This document shows, one piece after another, positions 18,336-26,831 of a stretch of 62,372 nucleotides of DNA (its first letter is position 1; every line of letters begins with the position of its first letter). Location of the stretch: the NCBI GenBank assembly GCA_964476585.1, contig CAYZBF010000008.1:1-62372 (forward strand), written 5' to 3'. The translations under genes and the position numbers were made by a program. Under the pieces are notes generated by a model. It was not told the origin of the DNA. It ran no database searches and worked only from the letters and a program-made list of their open reading frames with translations. The DNA comes from CAYZBF01 sp964476585 (GTDB taxonomy: Bacteria; Hydrothermota; UBA3072).

Positions 18336-18440
18336 TTGATGAGTAGATGGGTATATGAGAACAGTTAAGTAGTTGAGTTGTTGATTAGTTAAATGGTTGC
18401 CCTCCACTTTCGGGCACTTCCATATTTAACTATTTGACTA
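18336..18440. repeat. Intergenic word-repeat block
   Basis: Noncoding stretch built from recurring words: GTTGATGAGTAGATGGGT, AGTAGTTGAGTTG, ATTAGTTAAATGG and TTAACTATTTGACTATTTTACC. The same words, some in the opposite orientation (ACCCATCTACTCATTCACC), recur at 12.78, 21.8-22.0, 25.9 and 50.2 kb. A weak TGCCC/GGGCA hairpin lies at about 18398-18417. Confidence 0.55.
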
Positions 18441-18511
18441 TTTTACCAATTTCCTTTGTGATTTTTTCTATACAATATGTGTCTCTGTGGCAAATCACAA
18501 TTAATGAATGA

Positions 18512-18541
18512 TTGACTTTTTATTCAAGGGTTTTATATTAT
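18512..18541 (+). promoter_or_regulatory. Predicted promoter of the DUF512 gene, leaderless arrangement
   Basis: TTGACT at 18512-18517, then TATATTAT (18534-18541), with the ATG at 18548. The -35 begins exactly 36 bases before the ATG. No Shine-Dalgarno sequence is present. Confidence 0.6.
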
Positions 18542-18547
18542 GTGCAA

Positions 18548-19804
18548 ATGGTTAAGATAGAAGGGATTGAAAAGGGTTCTATTGCAGATAAGATTGGAAT
18601 AAAACCAGGTTCTTATGTTGTGTCGATTGATGGAAGGGAGATAAACGATTCCCTGGACCTCCGTTTCTTTGAGTCCGGTGCACCCCTGGATCTTTTGGTC
18701 TCACAAGACGACAAAGAAAAAATCTATCATGTGGAAAAGGATGCAGAGGTCCCACTCGGGATAGAACCATCTGAATTCAAGACAAGATTGTGCACGAATA
18801 AATGCACTTTCTGTTTCATAGATCAAAATCCACCGGATGTCAGGAAACCACTACGTGTAAAAGACGGTGATTATAGATTATCCTTCTTGTACGGTAATTA
18901 TATAACGTTAACAAATCTCACCAATAAAGATTTTGACAGGATTCTCGAACTTAAGTTGAGCCCTTTATATATCTCTGTTCATGTCACTGATTCGGAAAAA
19001 AGAATAGAGTTAATGAGGAATAAAAAAGCTGGAAAAATTATGGAGAATTTAAAGCGTCTCATAAAAGGTGGGATAAAATTGCATACACAGATTGTCCTCT
19101 TACCTGATGTCAATGACCGGGAATATCTCCATGAAACTATAGAGGATCTACTTTCACTTTTCCCTGGTGTTTCTTCAATTGGGGTTGTCCCTGTAGGGCT
19201 TACTGATTTCAGAAGGAATCTTCCTCACATAAGACATCCAGAACCTTATTGGATGAATGAGATAATTGAAGTAGTAGAACCTTACCAGGAAGAGATGAGA
19301 AATAAGGTTGGTAAAACAGTAGTTTATTTGGCAGATGAGTTTTATGTTAAAACAGGGAATGAAATCCCTCCAGAAGCTCATTATGATGAATTTCCTCAAC
19401 TGGAAAACGGTATTGGTATGGTAAGGAAGTTCCTTTCTGGTCTTTCGGACCTTACTATTCCTGATTTTGAAGGGAGGGTTCTCCTGGTTACCGGGACCCT
19501 TGCGTGTGCGATTATATGGGAGTTAGTAAGGCGCTTTAAAGAATCCAATATAGAGGCAGATGTTCTACCCATCAGCAATAGATATTTTGGGGAGTCTATT
19601 GAGGTTGCTAGTCTTCTGGGGGGTTGGGACCTAATTGGTATCTTATCAATATTAGATTTTGATATTGCAATTCTTCCCCCGAATATAGTTAACAGTGACA
19701 ATCTATTTATTGATGGTTGTTCCCTCGAGACATTTCGAAATTCACTACCAATGAAGATTTATATAGCTCCTTATGACATCAGGTATCTCGGAGATCTCAA
19801 ATGA
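18548..19804 (+). CDS. DUF512 family radical SAM protein with N-terminal PDZ domain
   Basis: About 418 residues. A PDZ-like domain (EGIEKGSIADKIGIKPGSYVVSI) is followed by a radical SAM core whose iron-sulfur ligands are visible as LCTNKCTFCFIDQNP, then FLYGNYITLTN and LYISVHVTD, and a C-terminal DUF512 region. The family is widespread and often sits next to der/engA, as here, but its reaction is unknown. The ATG at 18548 is chosen because the upstream TTG (18512) is itself the -35 element. Its stop overlaps the der ATG by four bases. Confidence 0.88.
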   Translation: MVKIEGIEKGSIADKIGIKPGSYVVSIDGREINDSLDLRFFESGAPLDLLVSQDDKEKIYHVEKDAEVPLGIEPSEFKTRLCTNKCTFCFIDQNPPDVRKPLRVKDGDYRLSFLYGNYITLTNLTNKDFDRILELKLSPLYISVHVTDSEKRIELMRNKKAGKIMENLKRLIKGGIKLHTQIVLLPDVNDREYLHETIEDLLSLFPGVSSIGVVPVGLTDFRRNLPHIRHPEPYWMNEIIEVVEPYQEEMRNKVGKTVVYLADEFYVKTGNEIPPEAHYDEFPQLENGIGMVRKFLSGLSDLTIPDFEGRVLLVTGTLACAIIWELVRRFKESNIEADVLPISNRYFGESIEVASLLGGWDLIGILSILDFDIAILPPNIVNSDNLFIDGCSLETFRNSLPMKIYIAPYDIRYLGDLK

Positions 19805-21066
19805 ATACTGTAGCAATTGTTGGTAGGCCAAATGTTGGGAAATCCGCGCTATTCAATCGACTGCTTAGAGAGCGGAGGTCAATAGTTGACAGAGAGCCGG
19901 GGGTAACAAGAGACAGGGTATATGGTGTGATGGAAAGGAATGAAATCCCGGTCATATTAATAGATACTGGAGGTCTTCATTTCGCGCAGGATGCGCTTTC
20001 AGGGGAGATAAGGAGACAGGTGGATTTTGCCCTTGAAGAAGCAGACATTATTCTTTTAATGGTTGATGGAAAAGAGGGGCTTTGTCCATTGGATAAAGAA
20101 GTCGCAGACTATATAAGGAGAACAAAAGGTAGCAAGGCTCTTATTATCAACAAAATGGATAAGGGAAGTGATTGGAAAGTCGCCTCTGAATTTGCAGAAG
20201 TGATACTTGATAAAACATTCCAGATTTCTTCCATTCATGGACATGGCGTTGAGGAGCTTCTTAACTGGATCCTTTCCAATTTTGAAGAAGGAGAAGTGAT
20301 TGAAGGAAGCATGATTGGGGTAATTGGAAAGCCCAATACCGGTAAATCTACCTTTGTAAATGCAGTGATGGGATACGAGCGTTCGATTATCAAGGAAGAA
20401 CCGGGAACAACAAGGGATAGCATAAACTCTTATCTTGAGTTTAAGGGGCAGAATATCGTGCTCGTGGATACCGCGGGATTAAAGAGGCGATCGAAAATAA
20501 AGGATTCTCTTGAGTACTATTCTTTCTTGCGTGCAGTAAGAACGATAGAAGAATCGGATATTGTTTTGATACTCATAGAATCAACTGAAAAGGTCACGAG
20601 GCAGGATAAAAGAATAATCAACTGGGCGAAAGATAGAGAAACCCCTATGCTCATCCTTCTTTCAAAGTTTGACCTAGTTCCATCTGATGAAGAAAAAAAA
20701 TTTATGAATTTCTACAGAAAGGCGTTGTCATTTATGCACTGGATACCTGTAATACCCATATCATCGACCACCCTGAGAGGGATAGACGATTCACTCTCTC
20801 TTGCCCTTGAGATACTTGATGGACTTGATAGAGAATATCCAGAACTTAAAGAGGTGATAAAAGAAGCCTGTTCATACAGACCCCCACCAAATGCAAGACG
20901 AGAACTTAAGATACATTCAGTTAAACAAAATGGAGGAAGAATTTGGATTCGAACCAATCTTCCCGAGTCTTTTGATAAAGAGTATGAGAGATATCTTGAA
21001 AACAGGATTAGAGAAAAGCTTGGGTTTAAAGGAATCCCACTTTCAATAAGGGTTAAAAAGAGATGA
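19801..21066 (+). CDS. der: Ribosome biogenesis GTPase Der (EngA)
   Basis: 421 residues with two tandem GTPase domains and a C-terminal KH-like domain. The first P-loop is GRPNVGKSALFNRLL (residues ~7-21) with DTGG and NKMD. The second is GKPNTGKSTFVNAVMG (~177-192) with DTAGL and SKFD. RRELKIHSVKQNGGR opens the KH-like end. Der acts in 50S subunit assembly. The start overlaps the DUF512 stop (ATGA), so expression is coupled. Confidence 0.97.
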   Translation: MNTVAIVGRPNVGKSALFNRLLRERRSIVDREPGVTRDRVYGVMERNEIPVILIDTGGLHFAQDALSGEIRRQVDFALEEADIILLMVDGKEGLCPLDKEVADYIRRTKGSKALIINKMDKGSDWKVASEFAEVILDKTFQISSIHGHGVEELLNWILSNFEEGEVIEGSMIGVIGKPNTGKSTFVNAVMGYERSIIKEEPGTTRDSINSYLEFKGQNIVLVDTAGLKRRSKIKDSLEYYSFLRAVRTIEESDIVLILIESTEKVTRQDKRIINWAKDRETPMLILLSKFDLVPSDEEKKFMNFYRKALSFMHWIPVIPISSTTLRGIDDSLSLALEILDGLDREYPELKEVIKEACSYRPPPNARRELKIHSVKQNGGRIWIRTNLPESFDKEYERYLENRIREKLGFKGIPLSIRVKKR

Positions 21067-21186
21067 AATGACTAATGAAGAAAAAATTAAAAGGAGAATT
21101 CTCTCAAGGATTCAAGGGGCTAAGGAGTCGAGGGGTCAAGTTTTAAATAAAATTTCACTCGAACCCTTTCTAAATAAGGAGGTTAT

Positions 21187-21771
21187 ATGTGGTATTGGTA
21201 TATAGTTTCTTTTGTAGGGTCTTATATTCTTGGTAGTATACCATTTGGTTATATAGTGGGTCGTATTAAAGGACATGATCTCCGAAAAGAAGGTAGCAGA
21301 AATGTTGGTACAACAAATGTCTTTAGAGTGGTGGGAAAGAAAGAAGGGATACTGGTTTTCATTCTTGACCTGCTTAAAGGCTTTCTACCAGTTTTTTATT
21401 TTTCCCAGATCTCTCCCTATGTAGGGATCTTTGCAGTATTAGGAGCAATTATAGGCCATGTTACTACGCCATTCTTGCGGTTTAGGGGTGGTAAGGGTAT
21501 AGCAACCGGGTTTGGGAGTCTCCTTGCACTTATGTTTGTTCCAGCGCTCTTAATTTTAGCTGTATGGATTATTCTCCTAGGTGTTACAAGAAGAGTCTCA
21601 GTAGGCTCTCTTGGAGCTGCTATTGCACTACCCATTTTTTATTACTTCACGAGTAACCCTGTTTTAATCCCAGTATTAATTATTACTATTCTAATAACAA
21701 TAATCGTATTTATTGCCCATCGTTCCAATATTAAAAGACTCATAAGAGGTGAGGAAAAACGCATATTTTGA
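21187..21771 (+). CDS. plsY: Glycerol-3-phosphate acyltransferase PlsY
   Basis: 194-residue multi-pass membrane enzyme transferring acyl groups from acyl-phosphate to glycerol-3-phosphate. Family motifs are GSIPFGYIVGRIKG, the acyltransferase loop EGSRNVGTTNVFRVVGKK, and FLRFRGGKGIATGFGSLLAL. About five membrane segments. AAGGAGG precedes the ATG. It follows der by 120 bp. It often sits beside der and the glycerol-3-phosphate dehydrogenase gene gpsA, but gpsA is not seen here. Confidence 0.95.
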   Translation: MWYWYIVSFVGSYILGSIPFGYIVGRIKGHDLRKEGSRNVGTTNVFRVVGKKEGILVFILDLLKGFLPVFYFSQISPYVGIFAVLGAIIGHVTTPFLRFRGGKGIATGFGSLLALMFVPALLILAVWIILLGVTRRVSVGSLGAAIALPIFYYFTSNPVLIPVLIITILITIIVFIAHRSNIKRLIRGEEKRIF

Positions 21772-22033
21772 GTTAATATATACCTCCCATATCTCTTTCA
21801 AAGCACGCAAAGATAATTAGTTAAATAGTTGAATGGTCAAGTTGTAAATTAGGAAAAACTCAATAAACCCTATGAACTCTATAGACTCAACAAACTCGTG
21901 AAACTCAGAACCCAGTACTCCGCACCCCGCACGCAGTACAACCACCTAATCCCTAAACCCTAAATCCAAAACCCTAACTATTGTCTTCGGTCAATCAACC
22001 CATCTACTCATTCACCCAATTACTTATTTACTC
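21772..22033. repeat. Intergenic word-repeat block with CCCTAAA-type runs
   Basis: Noncoding. It contains AATTAGTTAAATAGTTGAATGG, then ACTCAATAAACCC-type words, a CAGTAC...CAGTAC pair around CGCACCCCGCACG, the run CCCTAAACCCTAAATCC, and AACCCATCTACTCATTCACC. The CCCTAAA words recur near 32.64 kb and the CATCTACTCATTCACC words at 18.3, 25.9 and 50.2 kb. No gene or RNA is seen. Confidence 0.55.
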
Positions 22034-22064
22034 TTGACACATAATCTAAGTGAGGTATTATAAA
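22034..22064 (+). promoter_or_regulatory. Predicted promoter of the endonuclease Q gene, leaderless arrangement
   Basis: TTGACA at 22034-22039, then TATTATAAA (22056-22064), with the ATG at 22071. The -35 begins 37 bases before the ATG. There is no SD in front of that ATG. Confidence 0.6.
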
Positions 22065-22070
22065 ATTAGT

Positions 22071-23300
22071 ATGAAATACTACGCGGATTTCCATATACAT
22101 TCAAAATACTCGCGTGCTACCAGCAAATCGATGGACCTTGATCATATTGTAGAAGCCGCCAAACGGAAGGGATTAAACCTTATGGGCACAGGGGACTTTA
22201 CAAATCCTGCGTGGCTTTATGAACTAGAGAAGAAACTAAAACCCAACAGGGAAGGTATCTATCGATACAGAAATGTTGATTTTATACTTACCACAGAGGT
22301 CAACAATATATTCAATTATAATGGTGATACAAAGAAGGTTCATTCAGTTATAATGCTACCAAATTTTGAACTTGTCAGAAATTTTAACAAGGAAATACGT
22401 AGGTTTGGAAATCTTGAATCGGATGGAAGACCCACGCTTTCTTTACCCCTTAAAGGTCTTGCTAGAATACTGTTTTCAACCTATCCTGACGCAATATTGA
22501 TACCTGCTCATCTCTGGACCCCCTGGTTTGGACTGTTTGGATCAAAGTCTGGATTTGATTCTTTAGAAGAGGCATTTGGAGAGTTTCGTGATAGGATCTA
22601 TGCCATAGAGACAGGGTTATCGTCCGATCCTCCAATGAACTGGCTGCTTTCCTCACTTGATCATGTAACACTTGTTTCGAATTCCGATGCGCATTCCCCC
22701 AATAATGTAGGTAGGGAGGCAAATTGCTTCACAACACCTGTTGATTATCCTGAGTTAAGGGATATCTTAAAGGAGCAGAACAGAGAGAAATTTCTATATA
22801 CAGTGGAGTTTTTTCCTGAGGAAGGTAAATACCATTATGACGGACACCGAAATTGTGGAATTACATTTTCTCCAGAAGAGTCTCTGAAGAATAATAATAT
22901 CTGCCCTGTCTGTGGGAGACCTTTGACTCTTGGGGTACTCCATCGTGTATATCACTTACGGGATAGAGAGGAACCTCTGGCACGGGGTAGGGTTGGTTAT
23001 AAACGATTGATAACTCTCCCGGAAATAATAGCAGATTCCTTAGGGGTTGGGAAGAATACCAAGACGGTAAGAGGGATATATGAGAAACTTACCTCATATT
23101 TCGGTAATGAATTCCAGATACTACTTGAGATACCAGAAGGTGAGTTGAGGAAAAACGCAGATGAAAAGACCGCTCTGGCAATAATGAATGTCAGGAATGA
23201 AAGGGTGAAGATAAAACCAGGATATGATGGTGTCTATGGAGAAATACGTATTCGAGAAGAGGAAAAAGAGAATAAAAAGAAACAACAATCATTGTTTTGA
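22071..23300 (+). CDS. Endonuclease Q family protein (PHP-type repair nuclease)
   Basis: About 409 residues. The N-terminal PHP metal motif is DFHIHSKYSRATSK, followed by GLNLMGTGDFTNPAW, ILIPAHLWTPWFG and the metal-binding VSNSDAHSPNNVGREANCF. A cysteine-rich zinc segment (NCGITFSPEES, then ICPVCGRPLTLGVLHR) is typical of EndoQ, which nicks DNA 5' of deaminated bases such as uracil or hypoxanthine. EndoQ is best known from Thermococcales and some Bacilli. The GTG at 22050 would lie inside the promoter, so ATG 22071 is preferred. The C terminus ends KKKQQSLF, resembling a sliding-clamp-binding QxxL-F peptide. The stop overlaps the HIT gene start. Confidence 0.88.
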   Translation: MKYYADFHIHSKYSRATSKSMDLDHIVEAAKRKGLNLMGTGDFTNPAWLYELEKKLKPNREGIYRYRNVDFILTTEVNNIFNYNGDTKKVHSVIMLPNFELVRNFNKEIRRFGNLESDGRPTLSLPLKGLARILFSTYPDAILIPAHLWTPWFGLFGSKSGFDSLEEAFGEFRDRIYAIETGLSSDPPMNWLLSSLDHVTLVSNSDAHSPNNVGREANCFTTPVDYPELRDILKEQNREKFLYTVEFFPEEGKYHYDGHRNCGITFSPEESLKNNNICPVCGRPLTLGVLHRVYHLRDREEPLARGRVGYKRLITLPEIIADSLGVGKNTKTVRGIYEKLTSYFGNEFQILLEIPEGELRKNADEKTALAIMNVRNERVKIKPGYDGVYGEIRIREEEKENKKKQQSLF

Positions 23301-23791
23301 TGAAGAGAATATATGCACCCTGGCGTTCTGAATATATAAAAAATCCTGGCGGAGATGAATGCATATTCTGTAAGGCTGCTCTCTCAAAGAATGATAGGGA
23401 ATGTTATGTTCTTGCAAGGGGGGAATACTCATTTGTGATTATGAATAAATATCCATATAATAACGGACACATAATGATAGCCCCATACAAACATACGGGG
23501 GACCTACAGGAGTTATCCCATGATGAAATGTTTGAACTTATAAACTATTCTCAAAAATGGGAAGCGGCGATACGTAAGGCTATGAACCCTCAGGGTTTCA
23601 ATATAGGGATGAACATTGGAAGGGTTGCTGGAGCTGGAGTCAAAGATCATCTACATATTCATATTGTCCCACGATGGAGTGGTGATATGAGTTTTATGCC
23701 AGTTATTGGCGAGACAAAGGTTATTCCTATGCACCTTGGGGAGGTCTATGACCTTTTAAAATCAACCTATGAGCAGCAATTTAATCATTGA
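23300..23791 (+). CDS. HIT family nucleotide hydrolase/phosphorylase
   Basis: 163 residues. It has the N-terminal YAPWRSEYI, a CxxC pair (ECIFCKA), the nucleotide-binding MNKYPYNNGHIMIAPY and the triad DHLHIHIVPRW. This type resembles bacterial Ap4A-processing HIT proteins; the substrate is not determined by sequence. The ATG overlaps the EndoQ stop (TGATG). The preceding TTG is in frame but unnecessary. Confidence 0.92.
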   Translation: MKRIYAPWRSEYIKNPGGDECIFCKAALSKNDRECYVLARGEYSFVIMNKYPYNNGHIMIAPYKHTGDLQELSHDEMFELINYSQKWEAAIRKAMNPQGFNIGMNIGRVAGAGVKDHLHIHIVPRWSGDMSFMPVIGETKVIPMHLGEVYDLLKSTYEQQFNH

Positions 23792-24194
23792 ATGGATATC
23801 CTTTCCTGCTGTTGAAGATCCGAGGAAAACAATAATTGTTACCATATTCATACTTGGCATTTCAACTGCCCTATATGTACTTCACGGTCCCATATATGGG
23901 ATCTTAAGCATACTGTTTCTTGGCTTTTCCCTTCTTCCTTATTACACTCCAACTAAATATAGACTTGATAAAGATGGAATAGAGATCAAGAAACTTTTCT
24001 ATACGATAGAAAAGAAATGGAGTTCTTATCGTTCCTTCTACCCTGATAAGAATGGTGTTCTTCTCAGCCCTTTTCCCATGCCTACAAGATTGGAAAACTT
24101 TCGTGGCATTTATATTCGATTCAGAGATAATAGAGATGAAGTGATTCCCTTTATAGAATCTATAATGAATAGATTTGATGGAAAAACGGATTAG
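23769..24194 (+). CDS. Small membrane protein, possibly PH/YcxB-like
   Basis: 141 residues. Two adjacent hydrophobic helices (TIIVTIFILGISTALYVLHG and the following YGILSILFLGFSLLPYY) are followed by a soluble domain with KYRLDKDGIEIKKLFYTIEKKWSSY. That arrangement resembles YcxB/PH-like membrane-anchored domains, but there is no firm assignment. It overlaps the HIT gene by 23 bases and the next gene by 17, so it belongs to the operon. Confidence 0.65.
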   Translation: MSSNLIIEWISFPAVEDPRKTIIVTIFILGISTALYVLHGPIYGILSILFLGFSLLPYYTPTKYRLDKDGIEIKKLFYTIEKKWSSYRSFYPDKNGVLLSPFPMPTRLENFRGIYIRFRDNRDEVIPFIESIMNRFDGKTD

Positions 24195-25809
24195 GGCAGC
24201 TCTTATTTCTCTCGTTATACCAGGTGGAGGACAGATCTACAGGAAAAGGTTTTTCTCTGGTATTTCTTATCTTGTCCTTTTTGTCTTTTCAATCCTATTT
24301 CTCAGGATAATCTGGAACGGATTTCATCCCTTTTCATACTTTATACTCCTTTCATTTCTCATTTTGTGGATTGTGAATATCGTAGATGCATATAAGGGCC
24401 CTTATTATTTTACTGCCCCCTGTGATTTGTACTGTCCGGCAGATATTAAACCTTCAATCTATATTTCTCTTTTATCGGAGGAGAGGAATAAAGAAGCATT
24501 AAATAAAATACTTGAAACTGTTCCCTTCCCGGGAACCCTTGGAAGGATCTGCCCAGCACCCTGTGAATACCCTTGTGCACGGGAAGGTGTTGATGAATCA
24601 ATAAGGATTAGATATCTTAAAAGATTTATCTTTGATAATGAGCAAGAAGAGGATTTTACAGTTTCAACGATAAGGAATAATGGAAAGAAGGTTGCTATCA
24701 TTGGGGGTGGGATTGCAGGGATAACCTGTGGATATAACCTCAGGAAAAAGGGTTATAGAGTGGTTATATTTGAGCGGGAAGAGTCTGCAGGAGGGATGCC
24801 AATCTTGTGTATTCCCGATTATCGACTTCCAAAATGGGTGGTAGAGAAGGAGATATCCTTTGTTAAGAAAACAGGCGTGGAGATAAGGACAAACGTTGAG
24901 ATAGGAAAGGATAAGAGGTTTAGTGATCTACAGGATGAATTTGATGCTATCTTTATTGCGACTGGAACCCATCTTTGCAATAGACTCAATATGGGTGAGA
25001 AGAAATTAGATGGAATCTATTATGGGCTTCCCTTTTTGAGGTCAGTTAAATTGGGTTCTCCCCCATCTATTGGGAAAGAAACTATCGTGATAGGGGGAGG
25101 GAATGTAGGTGTAGATGCTGCCCGAACTGCATTACGTTTGGGTTCTAAAGTGAGTTTGATAGCTCTTGAAAAGAGAGAAGAGATGCCTGCTTATGAAGAA
25201 AAGATAAGATTAGCAGTAGAAGAAGGCATAATAATAAAGAACAGTTGGGGTGTGAGTGAAATCCTCGGTGATGAAAATGTGGAAGGAGTAAGACTTAAAC
25301 TATGTAATTCAGTATATGATAAAAAAGGTTATTTTAATCCTATTTTTAATGAGAATGTTAATAAAGTGGGAAGATGTGATACCTTGATCATATGTATAGG
25401 GCAATTACCAGAGTTAGAATTTCTTCCGCGGAGTATTATTGATGGGGGGGGAAGAATAATAGTAGACAAGGCATTTCGAACCCCAATTCCCGGAGTATTT
25501 GCAGGGGGGGATGTCCTATCCCCTTCCAGTGCAGTTGATGCAGTGTCCTATGGCAAAAAGGGAGCGCGGTCTATAGATTTATACCTTAGGGGATTCCGTG
25601 CAAAATTAGAAAACCTACTCGCATTTACAGAATACCCAGTTCCTTCATATCCTTTAGAGAGGAATCCTCTCCCGGATGAAGCCTTAACCATTCCAGTGAA
25701 GAGGAAATATGACGGTTTTGAGGAAATAGAAGGTAAATGTTCCTACACAGCAGGGATTAGGGAAGCCAGGAGGTGTCTTAATTGTCCCTTACGTTTTAGT
25801 AATTTCTAA
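24178..25809 (+). CDS. Membrane-anchored GltD-like FAD/NAD(P) oxidoreductase
   Basis: 543 residues. Residues ~1-75 contain two or three hydrophobic segments starting IPGGGQIYRKRFFSGISYL and ending NIVDAYKG, like a small TM2/DUF5683-type domain. A cysteine-rich domain follows (CDLYCPAD, then RICPAPCEYPCAREG), as in glutamate-synthase small subunits, binding FeS clusters. The FAD-binding VAIIGGGIAGITCGYNL, a NADPH-binding VIGGGNVGVDAARTALRLG and a final GVFAGGDVLSPSSAVDAV complete the family. The C terminus has CSYTAGIREARRCLNCP. No large GltB-like subunit is nearby, so the electron partner is unknown. The TM fusion is unusual. ATG 24178 follows an in-frame TTG. Confidence 0.85.
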   Translation: MEKRIRAALISLVIPGGGQIYRKRFFSGISYLVLFVFSILFLRIIWNGFHPFSYFILLSFLILWIVNIVDAYKGPYYFTAPCDLYCPADIKPSIYISLLSEERNKEALNKILETVPFPGTLGRICPAPCEYPCAREGVDESIRIRYLKRFIFDNEQEEDFTVSTIRNNGKKVAIIGGGIAGITCGYNLRKKGYRVVIFEREESAGGMPILCIPDYRLPKWVVEKEISFVKKTGVEIRTNVEIGKDKRFSDLQDEFDAIFIATGTHLCNRLNMGEKKLDGIYYGLPFLRSVKLGSPPSIGKETIVIGGGNVGVDAARTALRLGSKVSLIALEKREEMPAYEEKIRLAVEEGIIIKNSWGVSEILGDENVEGVRLKLCNSVYDKKGYFNPIFNENVNKVGRCDTLIICIGQLPELEFLPRSIIDGGGRIIVDKAFRTPIPGVFAGGDVLSPSSAVDAVSYGKKGARSIDLYLRGFRAKLENLLAFTEYPVPSYPLERNPLPDEALTIPVKRKYDGFEEIEGKCSYTAGIREARRCLNCPLRFSNF

Positions 25810-25969
25810 ACCAAAAGAGAAGAACCGCGGAGATGCAGAGAGCTCCTCAGCCGTTCTCCGGTCATTTATCTTAACAACCAACATACTCATCTACTCATTC
25901 ACCTATCCACTTCCTTTTTTGTTAAGTTCTTAGAGGAATACTTATTTAAAAGAAAAATAATAATACTAC
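25810..25969. repeat. Noncoding stretch with word repeats
   Basis: Contains AACATACTCATCTACTCATTCACC (about 25878-25901), matching the words at 22.0 and 50.2 kb, then AT-rich sequence leading into the promoter at 25970. No gene is seen. Confidence 0.45.
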
Positions 25970-25997
25970 TTGACATGCTATCTATAATTTATATACT
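25970..25997 (+). promoter_or_regulatory. Predicted promoter of the small outer-membrane protein gene
   Basis: TTGACA (25970-25975), a 16-base spacer and TATACT (25992-25997). Transcription would start near 26004, leaving a ~40-base leader that holds a GACA/TGTC hairpin and the AAGGAGG ribosome site. Confidence 0.7.
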
Positions 25998-26000
25998 GTA

Positions 26001-26604
26001 AAAAAAGACAGATGGTGTCTTAAGTGTTTGATAAGGAGGCTATATGCGTAAACTTTTTCTTGTAGTATTACTTCTTGGTGCTTTTGGTCTTTTTGCACAG
26101 ATCCCTGTAGGAACCAAGGAAATTGGACTTGAGGCTGATATCGGAGATGTCCTGGCTGATGATTTTAGCTATATTGTTCAAGGTTATGGTGGATACTTCT
26201 TTATGGATAACATTGAAGCTCTCCTTGGTGTGGGTGTAGCTGGAACCACAGCAGAACTTCCCACAGATTTTACTAGCATGGTTTTTGTGGTCAAGGCAGG
26301 AGCCTATTATCATTATATGATGTCCGAACAGATGGGATTCTTTGGAGGAGCATGGTTTGGATACACAAGTGGAGTAGTCGGGACCACAGCAGATGGCTAT
26401 ATGTATGCCCCAATTGATGCTGGTGTAGAGTATTTCCTGAATAAATCTATCGGCGTTAGGGTATTCAACCGTTACCAATTAAACTTCGGAGAAATCTCAC
26501 CAGGAGTAGATAGGGAAGCTTCAGATCACATAATGGTAGCAATGTTTGGAATTTTTTAAAGGTCACCTATATAAGCGTTATGCCTGATACCATCTGTCTT
26601 TTTT
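26001..26604. repeat. Long-range inverted repeat joining the 5' and 3' untranslated regions of the small OMP gene
   Basis: The left arm 26001-26019 (AAAAAAGACAGATGGTGTC) pairs with the right arm 26586-26604 at 18 of 19 positions, and the nineteenth is a G-U pair in RNA. The arms enclose only the gene at 26044-26559. The right arm ends in six Ts, so it could also act in termination. Confidence 0.7.
26044..26559 (+). CDS. Small outer-membrane beta-barrel protein
   Basis: 171 residues with a clear signal peptide (MRKLFLVVLLLGAFGLFAQ, cleaved before IPVG). The mature part looks like an eight-strand barrel of the OmpX/OmpW size class: alternating strands such as YIVQGYGGYFFM, FVVKAGAYYHYM and YFLNKSIGVRVFNRYQ. 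It ends in an aromatic residue (HIMVAMFGIF), as barrel proteins recognised by BamA usually do. Strong promoter, strong SD and strong downstream terminator suggest high expression. It is monocistronic. Specific role unknown. Confidence 0.8.
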   Translation: MRKLFLVVLLLGAFGLFAQIPVGTKEIGLEADIGDVLADDFSYIVQGYGGYFFMDNIEALLGVGVAGTTAELPTDFTSMVFVVKAGAYYHYMMSEQMGFFGGAWFGYTSGVVGTTADGYMYAPIDAGVEYFLNKSIGVRVFNRYQLNFGEISPGVDREASDHIMVAMFGIF

Positions 26605-26705
26605 CTTAGACAAAAAAACAAAATATTTTATCCAACACTCTAAAAAACGGAACATTTTGCCTCATGTTGTCGTCTCTATATTTGAAATAACAACCTCCTT
26701 ACTAT

Positions 26706-26735
26706 AAAGTGCCCCTTCCCTCAGGGGGCACTTTT
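26706..26735 (+). terminator. Rho-independent terminator
   Basis: AAAGTGCCCC (26706-26715) pairs with GGGGCACTTT (26725-26734), a 10-bp stem around a 9-base loop, followed by TTCTTCT. It ends the small OMP transcript, and its A/T-rich flanks could let it work in both directions. Confidence 0.8.
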
Positions 26736-26753
26736 CTTCTGCGAATAAAGGGG

Positions 26754-26785
26754 TTGACAAAAAAAAGATAATGATTATAATATAC
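26754..26785 (+). promoter_or_regulatory. Consensus promoter of hsp20, with an overlapping Fur-box-like sequence
   Basis: TTGACA (26754-26759), a 16-base spacer and a perfect TATAAT (26776-26781). GATAATGATTATAATATAC at 26767-26785 overlaps the -10 and matches the classical Fur consensus at most positions. It could be chance AT-richness. Confidence 0.6.
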
Positions 26786-26831
26786 AATACTGATAATCGT
26801 GTAAAAAATCTTAAAAATGGAGGGGGCAGAG

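Noticed and set aside
18284..18407. Longer start (ATG 18407) for the reverse-strand lipoprotein
   Set aside because: The extra 41 residues are encoded by the intergenic word repeat and would bury the lipoprotein signal.
21068..21205. 45-codon ORF between der and plsY (starts MTNEEKIKRRILSRIQ)
   Set aside because: It has only a weak ribosome site, its middle consists of intergenic-type words (GGATTCAAGGGG, GTCGAGGGGTCAAG), and it overlaps plsY. No family is recognised.
21900..22030. Possible CRISPR array in the repetitive CCCTAAA/CATCTACTC region
   Set aside because: Units are irregular in length and sequence with no constant repeat or spacer size, and no cas genes are nearby.
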